64,000 bases of DNA from Rhodanobacteraceae bacterium (GCA_021325475.1 JAJPHA010000021.1:1-64000), one strand, 5' to 3'; positions 26,636-38,900 are shown, counted from the stretch's first letter. Numbers and translations are program-made. Notes: a model not told the origin generated them from the letters alone.

Positions 26636-28098
26636 GGGCCAAGTCCCTGCGCGATCTGCTCGCCGGCATCGCCACCGTCGCCGACGGCGACATCGTCGTG
26701 CGCGGTCTTGCGCTCGACTCGCGCCGGGTGCGCGCGGGCGACGCCTTCATCGCCCTGCAAGGCGCGACGCGGCACGGCATCGAGTTCGCGCCGCAAGCGC
26801 TGGCGCAAGGCGCCGCGGTGGTGCTGGCCGAGCGCACCGAGCGCATCGCCGCGGACCCGGGCCACGCGATCTGGATCGACGACCTGCGCGCGCAGGTCGG
26901 CGAGATCGCGGCGCGCTTCTTCGACCGGCCATCCGCGGCGCTGCGGGTGATCGGCGTGACTGGCACCAACGGCAAGACCTCGATCGTGCAACTGCTCGCC
27001 GCCGCGCTGGAGCATCTCGGCGCGCGTGCGGCCACCATCGGCACGCTCGGCGCGGGGCTCGCCGGCGCGCTCGCGCCGGGCGAGCGCACCACGCCGGACG
27101 CGATCGCGGTGCACGGTCTGCTGGCCGAATTCCGCGATGCCGGCGCCACCCACGTCGCCATGGAGGTGTCGTCGCACGCGCTCGACCAGGGCCGGGTCAA
27201 CGCGGTCGACTTCGCCGTCGCGGTGTTCACCAATCTCACCCGCGACCATCTCGATTACCACGGCACGATGGCGGCCTACGGCGCGGCCAAGGCGAAACTG
27301 TTTGCCTGGCCCGGCCTCGCGGCGGCGGTGATCAACGCCGACGACGCCTTCGGCCGCGAGCTCGCGCGCACGTTGCCGCGCGGGGTGCAACGGCTGCGCT
27401 ACGCGATCGCCGACGGCGATGCCGAGCTCCGCGCGAGCGAGGTGCGCACCGGTGACGCCGGTCTCGCGTTCCGGCTGCACACGCCCTGGGGCGAAGGCGC
27501 GGTCGCCTCGGCGCTGCTCGGGCAGTTCAACGTCTACAACCTGCTGGCGGTGGCGGGCGCACTCGGCGCGCTTGGGTATACGTTTGCACAAATTCGCGAT
27601 GCGCTGGCGCGGCTGCGGCCGGTCGCAGGACGCATGCAGCGGCTCGGCGGCGCGGACGCGCCGCTGGTGGTGATCGACTACGCGCACACGCCCGACGCGC
27701 TGGAACAGGCGCTCACCAGTCTGCGCGCGCACTGCCGCGGCCGCCTGACCTGCGTGTTCGGCTGCGGCGGCGAGCGCGATCGCGGCAAGCGGCCGCTGAT
27801 GGGCGCGATCGCCGAGCGCCTGGCCGATCGCGTGATCGTCACCGACGACAATCCGCGCGGCGAGGACGGCGACGCCATCGTCGCCGAGATCCTCGCCGGT
27901 CTCGCCCGGCGCGAGCGCGCGCTGGTCGAGCGCGACCGCGCCGCGGCGATCGCCGCCGCGGTCGGCGCCGCGCGCGCGGGCGACGTCGTGCTGATCGCCG
28001 GCAAGGGTCACGAGCCGTACCAGGAGATCGCCGGCATCCGGCATCCGTTCGACGACGCCGCGATCGCGCGGCGCGCGCTGGAGGCGCGGCCATGGTGA
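26632..28098 (+). CDS. murE: UDP-MurNAc-tripeptide synthetase MurE
   Basis: 488 residues from a GTG overlapping the ftsI stop (GTGA). The Mur-ligase P-loop GVTGTNGKTS is near residue 107. The substrate-specifying DNPR motif (TDDNPRGED) is present, which marks the meso-diaminopimelate-adding enzyme. It joins meso-DAP to UDP-MurNAc-L-Ala-D-Glu in the cytoplasm. Overlaps murF by 7 bp. Confidence 0.97.
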   Translation: MRAKSLRDLLAGIATVADGDIVVRGLALDSRRVRAGDAFIALQGATRHGIEFAPQALAQGAAVVLAERTERIAADPGHAIWIDDLRAQVGEIAARFFDRPSAALRVIGVTGTNGKTSIVQLLAAALEHLGARAATIGTLGAGLAGALAPGERTTPDAIAVHGLLAEFRDAGATHVAMEVSSHALDQGRVNAVDFAVAVFTNLTRDHLDYHGTMAAYGAAKAKLFAWPGLAAAVINADDAFGRELARTLPRGVQRLRYAIADGDAELRASEVRTGDAGLAFRLHTPWGEGAVASALLGQFNVYNLLAVAGALGALGYTFAQIRDALARLRPVAGRMQRLGGADAPLVVIDYAHTPDALEQALTSLRAHCRGRLTCVFGCGGERDRGKRPLMGAIAERLADRVIVTDDNPRGEDGDAIVAEILAGLARRERALVERDRAAAIAAAVGAARAGDVVLIAGKGHEPYQEIAGIRHPFDDAAIARRALEARPW

Positions 28099-29468
28099 GA
28101 CTGCGCCTGAGCGAGGTCGCCGCGTGGACCGGAGGCGCGCTGCACGGCGCCGACGTCGCGATCGACGGCGTGTTCACCGACAGCCGCGCGCCGCAGCCCG
28201 GCGCGTTGTTCGTCGCGCTCAAGGGCGAGCGTTTCGACGCGCACGATTTCGTCGCCGCGGCGGGGCAGGCCGGCGCCGCCGCGGCGCTGGTCGCGCGACC
28301 GCTGCCGGTCGCGCTGCCGCAGGTGGTGGTGGCCGACACCACGCACGCGCTCGGCCGGCTGGCCGGCGCGGTGCGCGCGCACCGCCGCGCGCGCGTGGTC
28401 GGCATCACCGGCTCGAACGGCAAGACCACGGTCAAGACCCTGCTCGCCGCGATACTCGCGCTGTGCGGCAGGACTCACGTCAACGCCGGCAACCTCAACA
28501 ACGAGATCGGCCTGCCGCTGTCGTTGCTGGCGCTGCCGGAGGATGCCGAGTACGCGGTCCTCGAGATGGGCGCGGGCAAGCCCGGCGACATCGCCTATCT
28601 CGCCGCCATCGCCCGGCCCGAAATCGGCCTCGTCAACAACATCGCGCCGGCCCATCTTGAGCGCATGGGTTCGCTGGAAGGGATCGCCGAGACCAAGGGC
28701 GCGCTGTACCGCGCGCTGCCGCCGCACGGCGTCGTGGTGATCAACGCCGACGATGCGTTCGCCGGCTATTTCGCCGAGCTTGCCGGGACGCGGCGCGTGC
28801 TGCGCTTCGGTCTGGCGCAACCGGCCGACGTGCGCGGCGAGATCCTCGCGCTCGGCGCGCATTCGCGCTTCGCGCTGATCACGCCGGCCGGCCGCACCGA
28901 GTTGACGCTGCCGCTCGCCGGCCGCCACAACGTGATGAATGCGCTCGCCGCGGCGGCGCTGGCGAGCGCGCTCGAGGTGCCGCTGGAACGCATCGGCCAG
29001 GGTCTCGCCGCCGCCGCGCCGGTGCACGGGCGCCTCGAACGCCATGCCATGCCGGGCGGTTGGACCCTGATCGACGACAGCTACAACGCCAATCCGGGAT
29101 CCACCGCGGCGGCGATCGCCGCGCTCGCGGCCGAACCCGGCGAGGCGTGGCTGGTGCTCGGCGACATGCGCGAGCTCGGAGCGCGCGCGCAGGCGCTGCA
29201 CGAGGAGATCGGTACGCTGGCCCGCGCCCAGGGCATCGCGCGCCTGTACACCGTCGGCGAACTCGCCGCGGCGGCGGCGCGGGCGTTCGGTGCCGGTGCG
29301 CGGCATTTTCCGGATCAGGCGAGTCTCGCCGCCACGCTCGCGCAGGACGTGCGCGACGGCGTGCGCGTGCTGGTCAAGGGCTCGCGCGGCTCGGCGATGG
29401 AGCGCGTGGTGCGGGCGCTGATCGACGGCTCCGACGGCGGCACGGGAGGCACGCGCCATGTTGCTTGA
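28092..29468 (+). CDS. murF: UDP-MurNAc-pentapeptide synthetase MurF
   Basis: 458 residues with the Mur-ligase P-loop [13 protein letters not shown] and the DDSYNANP motif of MurF. It adds D-Ala-D-Ala, supplied by the ddl product encoded downstream, to the tripeptide. Start overlaps murE by 7 bp and its end overlaps mraY by 11 bp. Confidence 0.97.
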   Translation: MVRLRLSEVAAWTGGALHGADVAIDGVFTDSRAPQPGALFVALKGERFDAHDFVAAAGQAGAAAALVARPLPVALPQVVVADTTHALGRLAGAVRAHRRARVVGITGSNGKTTVKTLLAAILALCGRTHVNAGNLNNEIGLPLSLLALPEDAEYAVLEMGAGKPGDIAYLAAIARPEIGLVNNIAPAHLERMGSLEGIAETKGALYRALPPHGVVVINADDAFAGYFAELAGTRRVLRFGLAQPADVRGEILALGAHSRFALITPAGRTELTLPLAGRHNVMNALAAAALASALEVPLERIGQGLAAAAPVHGRLERHAMPGGWTLIDDSYNANPGSTAAAIAALAAEPGEAWLVLGDMRELGARAQALHEEIGTLARAQGIARLYTVGELAAAAARAFGAGARHFPDQASLAATLAQDVRDGVRVLVKGSRGSAMERVVRALIDGSDGGTGGTRHVA

Positions 29469-30546
29469 ATTGGCCGAGCTGCTGCGCGGACAGGTGAGCG
29501 CGCTGCATCTGTTCCAGTACGTCACCTTCCGCACGATCATGAGCGCGCTGACCGCGCTGGTGGTCGCGCTCCTGCTCGGCCCGGACCTGATCCGCCGCCT
29601 CGCCGCGGTCAAGGCCGGCCAGGTGATCCGCAGCGACGGTCCGCAATCGCACCTGTCCAAGGCCGGCACGCCGACGATGGGCGGCGCGCTGATCCTGCTC
29701 GCGCTGGCGGTGGCCACGCTGCTGTGGTCGGACCTGCGCAACCGCTACGTCTGGATCACGCTCGGCGTGACGCTCGCCTTCGGCGCGATCGGTTTCTACG
29801 ACGACTACCAGAAGCTCGTGCTCAAGCACAGCCGCGGCCTGCCGGCGCGCTGGAAGTATTTCTGGCAGTCGGTGTGCGGCCTCGCCGCCGCGCTCGGCCT
29901 GTACTGGGTGTTGCGCGAGGACTCGCCGACGGCGATCGCGCTGTACGTGCCGCTGTTCAAGCAGGTGGCGATCCCGCTCGGCGTCGCCTTCGTCCTGCTC
30001 GGCTATTTCATGATCGTCGGCTTCTCCAACGCGGTGAACCTGACCGACGGTCTCGACGGTCTGGCGATCATGCCGACGGTGCTGGTCGCCGCCGCGCTCG
30101 GCGTGTTCGCCTACGCCGCCGGCCACAGCGTGTTCTCGACCTATTTGCAGATTCCGGCGGTGCCGGGCGCCGCCGAGTTGTGCATCTTCTGCGGTGCGCT
30201 CGCCGGCGCCGGTCTCGGCTTCCTCTGGTTCAACGCCTACCCGGCGATGGTGTTCATGGGCGACGTCGGCGCGCTCGCGGTCGGCGCCGCGCTCGGCACG
30301 GTCGCGGTGATCGTGCGTCAGGAGATCGTGCTGCTGATCATGGGCGGCGTGTTCGTGATGGAGACCGCCTCGGTGATCCTGCAGGTGGCGAGCTACAAGC
30401 TCACCGGCAAGCGCGTGTTCCGCATGGCGCCGATCCATCACCACTTCGAACTCAAGGGCTGGCCGGAGCCGCGCGTGATCGTGCGCTTCTGGATCATCAG
30501 CGTGGTGCTGGTGCTGATCGGCCTGGCGACACTCAAAGTACGCTGA
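29458..30546 (+). CDS. mraY: Phospho-MurNAc-pentapeptide translocase MraY
   Basis: 362 residues and about ten membrane helices. The Mg-binding Asp motifs GFYDDYQK and [10 protein letters not shown] and the cytoplasmic [12 protein letters not shown] loop are all present. It makes lipid I. The next gene would normally be murD; here a 167-bp gap with an R2 repeat follows, so mraY ends the first tightly coupled half of the cluster. Confidence 0.97.
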   Translation: MLLELAELLRGQVSALHLFQYVTFRTIMSALTALVVALLLGPDLIRRLAAVKAGQVIRSDGPQSHLSKAGTPTMGGALILLALAVATLLWSDLRNRYVWITLGVTLAFGAIGFYDDYQKLVLKHSRGLPARWKYFWQSVCGLAAALGLYWVLREDSPTAIALYVPLFKQVAIPLGVAFVLLGYFMIVGFSNAVNLTDGLDGLAIMPTVLVAAALGVFAYAAGHSVFSTYLQIPAVPGAAELCIFCGALAGAGLGFLWFNAYPAMVFMGDVGALAVGAALGTVAVIVRQEIVLLIMGGVFVMETASVILQVASYKLTGKRVFRMAPIHHHFELKGWPEPRVIVRFWIISVVLVLIGLATLKVR

Positions 30547-30583
30547 AAGATGCTTGAAGTCTTGACCAACGCAGGTTTCACCG

Positions 30584-30674
30584 CTTTCAGCCCCCTTGAG
30601 TCAAGAGGGCGGCGAAACCCGTGCTCCGCGCGGGTTTCGTCGGGGGTTGTGGGTGTGCAGCGCCAGAGCCGAAG
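30584..30674 (-). repeat. Dispersed repeat family R2, copy c
   Basis: On the minus strand this matches 38974-39065: shared CTTCGGCTCTGGCG, CCACAACCCCC and a terminal block with TTGACTCAAGGGGGC. The inner hairpin differs in sequence (CGAAACCCG/CGGGTTTCG) from the 38951 copy (CCTTGC/GCAAGG) yet keeps pairing. It occupies the position usually held by murD, between mraY and ftsW. Confidence 0.8.
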
Positions 30675-30713
30675 CCATTGCGATCGGGCGCTTGTTGCTG
30701 AGGTCAGTTGGTG

Positions 30714-31913
30714 ATGTTCGGATTCGGCCGGCAAGCGATGCGCCGCGACGGCTCCCGGGGCCGCTACGACCTCGGTCTGATCCTCGCCGCCGCCGCGCTG
30801 GCGAGCCTCGGCGTCGTCATGGTGGCCTCGAGCTCGATCGCGATCGCCGACGGCCAGCACGTCGGACCGTTCCACTATCTGGTTCGTCATCTGGTGTTCC
30901 TCGCGCTCGGCGTCGGATTGTGCGGCGTGATGATGTGCGTCGAGCTCGCCTGGTTCGAGCGCCACGCCTTCACCCTGCTGCTCGTGGCCGTGATCCTGTT
31001 GCTGCTGGTGTTCGTGCCGGGGTTGGGGCTGAAGCTCAACGGCGCGCGCCGCTGGATCCGTCTCGGCGTGGCCGGCTTCCAGTCGGTCGAGGCGGTGAAA
31101 CTCCTGTTCATCGTCTACATTGCGAGTTACCTCGAACGCCATCGCGACGGCGTGCAGGGCCGCCTGTTCGGCGTGGCCAAACCGATCGGCGTGGCGGTCG
31201 TGCTGGTCGCGCTGCTGCTGGCGCAGCCGGATTTCGGCAGCGCCGCATTGCTGATCGCGATCGCCATCGGCATGGTCTGGCTCGGCGGCGCGCGCATGCG
31301 CAATCTGCTGTACCTCGGCGTGCCGGCGGTGCCGGTGCTGGCCTGGGCCGCGCTCACCCAGGACTACCGCGTCAAGCGCCTGACCTCGTTCCTCAATCCG
31401 TGGGAACACCCCTTCGACGACGGTTTCCAGCTCACCCAGGCGCTGATCGCGATCGGCCGCGGCGAGTGGTTCGGCGTCGGTCTGGGCGGCAGCGTGCAGA
31501 AACTGTTCTATCTGCCCGAGGCGCACACCGACTTCATCCTGGCGGTGATCGCCGAGGAGCTCGGCTTCCTCGGTATACTTTTGGTACTCGCACTGTTCGC
31601 CGCCCTGGTCGGGCGCGCGTTCCTGCTCGGCCTCGCCGCGGTGGAACGCGGCCAGCGCTTCGCCGGCTACTGCGCGTTCGGCGTCGGCCTGTGGCTCGGC
31701 TTGCAGACCCTGGTTTCGGTCGGCGTCAATCTCGGCGTGCTGCCGACCAAGGGCCTGACCCTGCCGCTCATCAGTTCCGGTGGCTCCAGCGTACTCATGA
31801 CCTGCGCGGCGATCGGCCTGCTGCTGCGGGTGAGCTACGAGATCTCGCGGCCGTTGCCGGTCCCGCAGGACGTGATCCTGCCCGCCACCCTGCTGCGCGG
31901 GGCGAACGCATGA
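30714..31913 (+). CDS. ftsW: Lipid II glycosyltransferase FtsW
   Basis: 399 residues, SEDS family, about ten membrane helices. The PDFGSAALL and ISSGGSS motifs and the large extracellular loop are present. It polymerises septal glycan with FtsI. Three candidate starts run in a row in frame (TTG 30708, GTG 30711, ATG 30714); GAGG at 30700-30703 is 7 bases from the GTG and 10 from the ATG, so GTG is a real alternative. The start region directly follows the R2 repeat. Overlaps murG by 4 bp. Confidence 0.95.
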   Translation: MFGFGRQAMRRDGSRGRYDLGLILAAAALASLGVVMVASSSIAIADGQHVGPFHYLVRHLVFLALGVGLCGVMMCVELAWFERHAFTLLLVAVILLLLVFVPGLGLKLNGARRWIRLGVAGFQSVEAVKLLFIVYIASYLERHRDGVQGRLFGVAKPIGVAVVLVALLLAQPDFGSAALLIAIAIGMVWLGGARMRNLLYLGVPAVPVLAWAALTQDYRVKRLTSFLNPWEHPFDDGFQLTQALIAIGRGEWFGVGLGGSVQKLFYLPEAHTDFILAVIAEELGFLGILLVLALFAALVGRAFLLGLAAVERGQRFAGYCAFGVGLWLGLQTLVSVGVNLGVLPTKGLTLPLISSGGSSVLMTCAAIGLLLRVSYEISRPLPVPQDVILPATLLRGANA

Positions 31914-32995
31914 ACGCGACCGTCGCGCCCGTGCTGATCATGGCCGGCGGCACCGGCGGCCACATCTTCCCCGGCATCGCCGTGGCCGAGGAACTCGGCG
32001 CGCGCGCGGTGCCGGTGGTCTGGCTCGGCAGCGAGCGGGGTCTGGAGACGCGCCTGGTGCCGCGGGCCGGGCTGCCGCTGCACACGCTCGCCATTGCGGG
32101 GGTGCGCGGCAAGGGCGCGTTGGCCGCGCTCACCGCGCCGTTCCAGCTCGCCCGTGCGGTGGTCGCCGCCTGGCGTCTGCTGCGGCGATTGCGGCCGCGC
32201 AGCGCGCTCGCGCTCGGTGGCTTCGCCTGCGGCCCCGGCGGGCTGGCCGCGTGGCTGCGCGGCGTGCCGCTCGTGGTGCACGAGCAGAACTCCGTGCCCG
32301 GCCTCACCAATCGCGTGCTCGCGCGTCTGGCGCGGCGCCGGCTGTGCGGTTTCCCGAATGCGCTGCCCGGCGCGGAATGGGTCGGCAATCCGGTGCGGCG
32401 TGACATCGCCGCGCTGCCGCCGCCGGATCGGCGCGCATCCGCGGACCGACTGCGCCTGCTGGTGCTCGGCGGCAGCCAGGGCGCCATCGGCTTGAATCTC
32501 GCCCTGCCGGCGGCGCTGGCGACGCTGCCGGCGACGGCGCGCCCGCAGGTGCGGCATCAGTGCGGCGCGCAACACCTCGAGGCGACCCGCCGCCGGTATC
32601 GGGAAGCCGGCGTCGAGGCCGAAGTCGAGCCGTTCATCGACGACATGGCCGCGGCCTATGCCTGGGCAGACCTCGCGATCTGCCGGGCCGGCGCGTTGAC
32701 GCTCGCCGAACTCTGCGCCGTCGGCCTGCCGGCGATCCTGGTGCCGTTCCCGGCCGCGGTCGACGATCACCAGACCCGCAACGCCGCCGTGCTGGTCGCC
32801 GCCGGCGCGGCGCGCCTGGTCGCCGAAGGCGAGCACTTCGACCAGCGCCTGCGGACGGTGCTCGGCGAGCTGCTGGGCGACGGCGTCGCCGCATGCCGCG
32901 CCCGGCTGGCGACGATGGCGCGCGCCGCGCGCGCGCTGGCCCGGCCGGAGGCCGCCGCGCGCATCGCCGCGATCTGCCTGGAGGCCGCCGCATGA
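31910..32995 (+). CDS. murG: Lipid II synthase MurG
   Basis: 361 residues, GT-B fold. The GGTGGHIFP loop at the N-terminus, [12 protein letters not shown] and GGSQGA are present. It transfers GlcNAc from UDP-GlcNAc to lipid I on the inner face of the membrane. The motif usually read as GGYVSGPGG is GGFACGPGG here. ATGA overlaps on both sides. Confidence 0.96.
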   Translation: MNATVAPVLIMAGGTGGHIFPGIAVAEELGARAVPVVWLGSERGLETRLVPRAGLPLHTLAIAGVRGKGALAALTAPFQLARAVVAAWRLLRRLRPRSALALGGFACGPGGLAAWLRGVPLVVHEQNSVPGLTNRVLARLARRRLCGFPNALPGAEWVGNPVRRDIAALPPPDRRASADRLRLLVLGGSQGAIGLNLALPAALATLPATARPQVRHQCGAQHLEATRRRYREAGVEAEVEPFIDDMAAAYAWADLAICRAGALTLAELCAVGLPAILVPFPAAVDDHQTRNAAVLVAAGAARLVAEGEHFDQRLRTVLGELLGDGVAACRARLATMARAARALARPEAAARIAAICLEAAA

Positions 32996-34446
32996 TCACG
33001 CGCCGCAGCGTCGCGAGTGCCGATGCCGCCCCGGACTGGATCGCCGCGGACTTCCGCCGCGTGCACTTCGTCGGCATCGGCGGCGCCGGCATGAGCGGCA
33101 TCGCCGAGGTGCTGCACAACCTCGGCTATCGCGTGTCCGGCTCGGACCGGGCGGATTCGCCGGTCGTCCGCCGGCTCGCCGGCCTCGGTATACAAATCCA
33201 CAAGGGCCACGATCCCGCGCACGTCGCCGACGCCGACGTGATCGTGGTCTCGAGCGCGATCGCGCCGGACAATCCCGAACTCACCGCCGCGCGCGCGCGC
33301 CGCGTGCCGGTGGTGCCGCGCGCGGAAATGCTCGGCGAACTGATGCGTTTCCGCCGCGGCATCGCGGTGGCCGGCACCCACGGCAAGACCACCACCACCA
33401 GCCTCGTCGCCAGCGTGCTGGCCGAGGCCGGCCTCGATCCGACCTTCGTCATCGGCGGCCAGTTGCTCGCCGCCGGCACCCACGCGCGGCTCGGCAGCGG
33501 CGAGTACCTGGTCGCCGAGGCCGACGAATCCGACGGTTCGTTCCTGCTGCTCAATCCGCTCATCGCCATCGTCACCAACATCGACGCCGATCATCTGGAG
33601 AACTACGGCGGCGACTACGCGCGGGTGAAGAAGGCGTTCGCCGATTTCCTGCACCGGCTGCCGTTCTACGGCGTCGCCGTGCTGTGCGCCGACGACGCCG
33701 AGGTGGCCGAGCTCGCGCGCCACACCACCCGTCGGGTCGTCACCTACGGCGTGCACGCGGCCGCCGACGTGCGTGGCAGCGGGCTGCGCCAGGACGGCGC
33801 GCGCATGCATTTCACCCTGCACCTGCCGGAAGCGGCCGGCGTGCCGGTCGCGTTGAATCTGCCCGGACTGCACAACGTGCAGAATGCGCTGGCCGCGGCG
33901 GCGGTGGGCTGGCGCCTCGGCATCGACGCTGCCGTGATTGCGCGCGCGCTGGCGTCGTTCCAGGGCGTGGGCCGGCGCTTCCAGATCCGCGGCGAGATCG
34001 CGCTCGATGCCGGTGCGGCGCTCCTGGTCGACGACTACGGCCACCATCCGCGCGAGCTGGCCGCGGTGTTCGCGGCGGCGCGCAGCGGCTGGCCGCAGCG
34101 GCGGCTGGTGGTGGCGTTCCAGCCGCACCGCTACACCCGCACCCGCGACCTGCTCGACGATTTCGCCAACGTGCTGGCGGATGTCGACGTGCTGGTGCTG
34201 ACCGAGGTCTACCCGGCCGGCGAGGCGCCGATCGCCGGCGCCGACGGGCGGGCGCTGGCGCGCGCGGTGCGCAGCCGCGGCAAGGTCGATCCGGTGTTCA
34301 TCGACCATCCGCGCGAACTCAGGGACACCTTGCCGGCGCTGTTGCGCGACGGCGATCTGCTGCTGGTCATGGGCGCCGGCGACATCGGCGCGGTGGCGAC
34401 CGAGCTGGCGCAGCGCGGCGAATTGAAGTCGGGAGCCGACGCATGA
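32992..34446 (+). CDS. murC: UDP-MurNAc-L-alanine ligase MurC
   Basis: 484 residues. The N-terminal Rossmann-like [14 protein letters not shown] motif, P-loop [10 protein letters not shown] and DDYGHHP motif are all intact. It adds L-Ala to UDP-MurNAc, the first ligation step. murB, often next to murC, is not here: ddl follows with a 4-bp overlap. Confidence 0.97.
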   Translation: MITRRSVASADAAPDWIAADFRRVHFVGIGGAGMSGIAEVLHNLGYRVSGSDRADSPVVRRLAGLGIQIHKGHDPAHVADADVIVVSSAIAPDNPELTAARARRVPVVPRAEMLGELMRFRRGIAVAGTHGKTTTTSLVASVLAEAGLDPTFVIGGQLLAAGTHARLGSGEYLVAEADESDGSFLLLNPLIAIVTNIDADHLENYGGDYARVKKAFADFLHRLPFYGVAVLCADDAEVAELARHTTRRVVTYGVHAAADVRGSGLRQDGARMHFTLHLPEAAGVPVALNLPGLHNVQNALAAAAVGWRLGIDAAVIARALASFQGVGRRFQIRGEIALDAGAALLVDDYGHHPRELAAVFAAARSGWPQRRLVVAFQPHRYTRTRDLLDDFANVLADVDVLVLTEVYPAGEAPIAGADGRALARAVRSRGKVDPVFIDHPRELRDTLPALLRDGDLLLVMGAGDIGAVATELAQRGELKSGADA

Positions 34447-35510
34447 ACGTGAGTCCCGAGTCCCGGATGGCGAGCGTAGCCGGTCGGCGCATCACCGATC
34501 CGCGCGCGTTCGGCCGCGTCGCCGTGGTGATGGGCGGCCATTCCGCCGAACGCGAGGTGTCGCTCGACTCCGGCCGCAACGTGCTCGCGGCGCTCAAGCG
34601 GCGCGGCGTCGACGCGCACGGCATCGACGGCATTCCGGCGCTGCTCGACGCCCTGCGCGCCGGCCACTTCGCGCGCGTGTTCAACATCCTGCACGGCCGC
34701 GGCGGCGAGGATGGCGTGCTGCAGGGCGCGTTGCAGTCGCTCGGCGTGCCGTTCACCGGCTCGGGGGTGCTCGGTTCGGCCCTGTCGATGGACAAGGTGC
34801 GCACCAAGCAGGTGTGGCAGGCGCTCGGTCTGCCGACGCCGCGCTACGCGCGGCACCGCGTCGGTTCGGATCTCGGCGGCGCGATCGCCGCGCTCGGCCT
34901 GCCGGTGGTGGTCAAGCCCGCGCACGAGGGGTCCAGCGTCGGCATCAGCCGCGTGCGCAGCAGTGCGGATCTGCCGGCGGCGGTGGAGCTCGCGGCGCGC
35001 TACGACGGCGAGCTGTTGATCGAGGAGCTGATCGAGGGCGAGGAATATACCGTCGGCATCCTGCGCGGCGAGGCGTTGCCCTCGATCCGCATCGTGCCGG
35101 CCGGCGAGTTCTACGACTACCACGCGAAATACGTCGCCGAAGACACCCAGTACCTCTGCCCCGGACTCGATGCGGCGGGCGAGGAACGCATTCGCGCGCT
35201 CGCGCTGGCGGCGTTCCGGGCGGCAGGCTGCAGTGGTTGGGGGCGCGTCGATCTGATGCGCGACCGCCGCGGTGAGTGCTTCCTGCTCGAAGTCAACACG
35301 ACCCCGGGCATGACCAGCCATTCGCTGGTGCCGAAGGCCGCCGCCGCGGTCGGCATCGACTTCGACGAGCTGTGCTGGCGGATTCTCGAGACGAGTTTCG
35401 AGCGCGAGCCGGGGATCGGCAACGGCACATCGGCCGGGCCGGCGGCGAGCGGCTCCGCCGGCGCGGCCGCCCCCCGGCTCGCCGGTTCGCCGCCGAGGAT
35501 GCGTCGATGA
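34443..35510 (+). CDS. ddlB: D-alanine-D-alanine ligase
   Basis: 355 residues with an ATP-grasp fold. [11 protein letters not shown] and HGRGGEDG belong to the substrate loops, and EFYDYHAKY carries the Tyr expected for D-Ala rather than D-lactate specificity. The C-terminal about 35 residues are a Gly/Ala/Pro tail beyond the usual domain end. The dcw location supports the DdlB name. ATGA overlaps with murC and ftsQ. Confidence 0.95.
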   Translation: MNVSPESRMASVAGRRITDPRAFGRVAVVMGGHSAEREVSLDSGRNVLAALKRRGVDAHGIDGIPALLDALRAGHFARVFNILHGRGGEDGVLQGALQSLGVPFTGSGVLGSALSMDKVRTKQVWQALGLPTPRYARHRVGSDLGGAIAALGLPVVVKPAHEGSSVGISRVRSSADLPAAVELAARYDGELLIEELIEGEEYTVGILRGEALPSIRIVPAGEFYDYHAKYVAEDTQYLCPGLDAAGEERIRALALAAFRAAGCSGWGRVDLMRDRRGECFLLEVNTTPGMTSHSLVPKAAAAVGIDFDELCWRILETSFEREPGIGNGTSAGPAASGSAGAAAPRLAGSPPRMRR

Positions 35511-36274
35511 GCCACCGTCTCATGCTGCAATTGCTGGCCTGGGCCGTCGCCCTGACGCTGGTCGCCTTGCCGGTGGTGGGCATGCTCAACGGCTGGTTCG
35601 CCGTCGAGCGCTGGCCGGTGCGCTATCTCAAGGTCGAAGCCGAATACAACCACGTCAGCGCCGAACAGATCCGCGCCGCGGTGGAATCGCGTCTCGGCGC
35701 CGGCTTCTTCGCCGTCCGGCTCGACGAGGTGCGCGCGGCGGTGGCCGCGCTGCCGTGGGTGGAAAGCGCCGAAGTGCGCAAGCAGTGGCCGGACACCCTG
35801 CTGGTGTACGTGCGCGAGCGCCAGCCGTTCGCGCGCTGGGGCGAGGATCGCCTGATCGACCGCAACGGCAATCTGTTCCGCGTGCCGGGCGGCGAGGCCT
35901 TGCAGGGATTGCCCGAGCTCGCCGGGCCGGACGACGCGCTGGCGCGGGTGGTGGATTTCTATACGGCGACGCTGCCGCGCTTTTCCGGCAGCGGCCTGGT
36001 GTTGACCGGCGTCAGTCTGAGCGAGCGCGGCAGTTGGACGCTCACGCTCGAAGGCGGCGCGCGCATCCTGCTCGGCCGCGACGACGTCGAGCGTCGCCTG
36101 GCGCGCTTCCTCGCGGTGTATCCGCAACTGGCGGCGAGCCACGGCGGCGCCTTCCAGCACGCGGACCTGCGCTACAGCAACGGTTTCGCCGTGTCGTGGA
36201 GCGCGCCGGCGCCGAGCGCCCCCGTCCCTGACCAACCCGCGGCCGGCACGACGGCCGCCGAGACGCACACATGA
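35507..36274 (+). CDS. ftsQ: Cell division protein FtsQ
   Basis: 255 residues: a short cytoplasmic tail, a membrane helix (about 7-26), a POTRA domain beginning at about residue 38 ([20 protein letters not shown]) and the beta domain. It recruits FtsB/FtsL to the septum. Shows the [17 protein letters not shown] strand typical of the family. ATGA overlaps ddlB and ftsA. Confidence 0.94.
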   Translation: MSHRLMLQLLAWAVALTLVALPVVGMLNGWFAVERWPVRYLKVEAEYNHVSAEQIRAAVESRLGAGFFAVRLDEVRAAVAALPWVESAEVRKQWPDTLLVYVRERQPFARWGEDRLIDRNGNLFRVPGGEALQGLPELAGPDDALARVVDFYTATLPRFSGSGLVLTGVSLSERGSWTLTLEGGARILLGRDDVERRLARFLAVYPQLAASHGGAFQHADLRYSNGFAVSWSAPAPSAPVPDQPAAGTTAAETHT

Positions 36275-37512
36275 CCAAGGGCAAGAACGACAAATCGCTG
36301 ATCGTGGGTCTCGACGTCGGCACCTCGAAGGTGGTCGCCATCGTCGGCGAGTACGCGCCGGGCGAGCCGGTCGAGGTGATCGGCATCGGCTCGCACGCCT
36401 CGCACGGCTTGAAGCGCGGCGTGGTGGTCGATATCGAATCGACGGTGCAGTCGATCCAGCGCGCGGTGGAGGAGGCCGAGCTCATGGCCGGCTGCGAGAT
36501 CCGCTCGGTCTACGCCGGCATCTCCGGCAGCCACATCCACGGCCGCAATTCGCACGGCACCGCGCCGATCCGCGACCGCGAGGTCACTGCCGCCGATGTC
36601 GAACACGTGCTCGACGCCGCCTGTGCGGTGGCGATCCCGGCCGACCAGCGTGTGCTCTACAAGGAGCCGCAGGAGTACATCATCGACGGCCAGGAGGACA
36701 TCCGCCACCCGGTCGGCATGAGCGGCGTGCGCCTGGAGGCGAACGTGCACATCGTCACCGGCGCGGTGAGCGCGGCGCAGAACATCACCAAGTGCGTCAA
36801 CCGCTGCGGTTTGCAGGTGGACGATCTGATCCCCGCCGCGATCGCCTCGAGCAAGGCGATCCTGGTGCAGGACGAACGCGAACTCGGCGTGTGCCTGGTC
36901 GACATCGGCGCGGGCACCACCGACATCGCAATCTTCACCATGGGCGCGATCCGGCACACCGCCTCGCTGCCGATCGGCGGCGACCAGGTCACCAACGACA
37001 TCGCCCAGGGGTTCCGCACGCCGACCGCGCACGCCGAGGAAATCAAGGTCAAGTACGCCTGCGCGCTGGCGCAACTGGCGCACGCCGAGGAAACCATCCA
37101 GGTGCCGAGCGTGGGCGACCGCCCGCCGCGACGCTTGGCCCGACAGACCCTCGCCGAATGGGTGCAGCCGCGCTACGAGGAGCTGTTCGGCATGGTCCAG
37201 GCCGAACTGCGCCGTTCCGGCTACGAGAGCCTGGTCGCGGCCGGCATCGTGCTGACCGGCGGCGCGGCCAAGATGGAAGGCGTGGTGGAACTGGCCGAGG
37301 AGGTGTTCCACCTGCCGGTGCGCGTCGGCGCGCCGCAGCACGTGACCGGCCTCGCCGACGTGGTGAGCAATCCGATCCACGCCACGGGCGTCGGACTGCT
37401 GCTCTACGGCAGTCGCCAGGACAACGCCCGCAGCCCGATCGCCGCGCCGGGCATCGGCGGCGTCGGCAGCGCCTGGGAGCGCGTGCTGCACTGGTTCAAG
37501 GGGGAGTTTTGA
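36271..37512 (+). CDS. ftsA: Cell division protein FtsA
   Basis: 413 residues, actin-like ATPase. The phosphate loops GLDVGTSKVVAIVGE and DIGAGTTDIAIF are intact. The C-terminal amphipathic helix (AWERVLHWFKGEF) is the membrane-targeting sequence that tethers FtsZ. Start overlaps ftsQ by 4 bp; ftsZ follows after 160 bp. Confidence 0.97.
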   Translation: MTKGKNDKSLIVGLDVGTSKVVAIVGEYAPGEPVEVIGIGSHASHGLKRGVVVDIESTVQSIQRAVEEAELMAGCEIRSVYAGISGSHIHGRNSHGTAPIRDREVTAADVEHVLDAACAVAIPADQRVLYKEPQEYIIDGQEDIRHPVGMSGVRLEANVHIVTGAVSAAQNITKCVNRCGLQVDDLIPAAIASSKAILVQDERELGVCLVDIGAGTTDIAIFTMGAIRHTASLPIGGDQVTNDIAQGFRTPTAHAEEIKVKYACALAQLAHAEETIQVPSVGDRPPRRLARQTLAEWVQPRYEELFGMVQAELRRSGYESLVAAGIVLTGGAAKMEGVVELAEEVFHLPVRVGAPQHVTGLADVVSNPIHATGVGLLLYGSRQDNARSPIAAPGIGGVGSAWERVLHWFKGEF

Positions 37513-37537
37513 AGCGTCCGCCAGGGAGGCGCGGACA

Positions 37538-37570
37538 GGGTCCGAAACGGACCCGGGCCCGAAACGGGTC
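37538..37570 (+). repeat. Twin small hairpins in the ftsA-ftsZ gap
   Basis: GGGTCCG-AAA-CGGACCC (37538-37554, perfect 7-bp stem) is followed directly by GGCCCG-AAA-CGGGTC (one G-T pair). Both use an AAA loop. There is no T-run, so this is not a standard terminator; it could be part of an ftsZ leader. Confidence 0.6.
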
Positions 37571-37672
37571 GGGCGGCGGACATACGCCGGTTCGCCGCGG
37601 TCGGTCGTCGCCGGATGCGCGACCGATCGGTCGATAACGATGAGCGGAACCATCCAGCGGAGGTTGGCAAAC

Positions 37673-38845
<1,173 letters not shown>

Positions 38846-38900
38846 GGCGGGAACTGCTGGATGGACGCTCGCGCGGAGGCGTAACCGCGCGCAGGCACGC

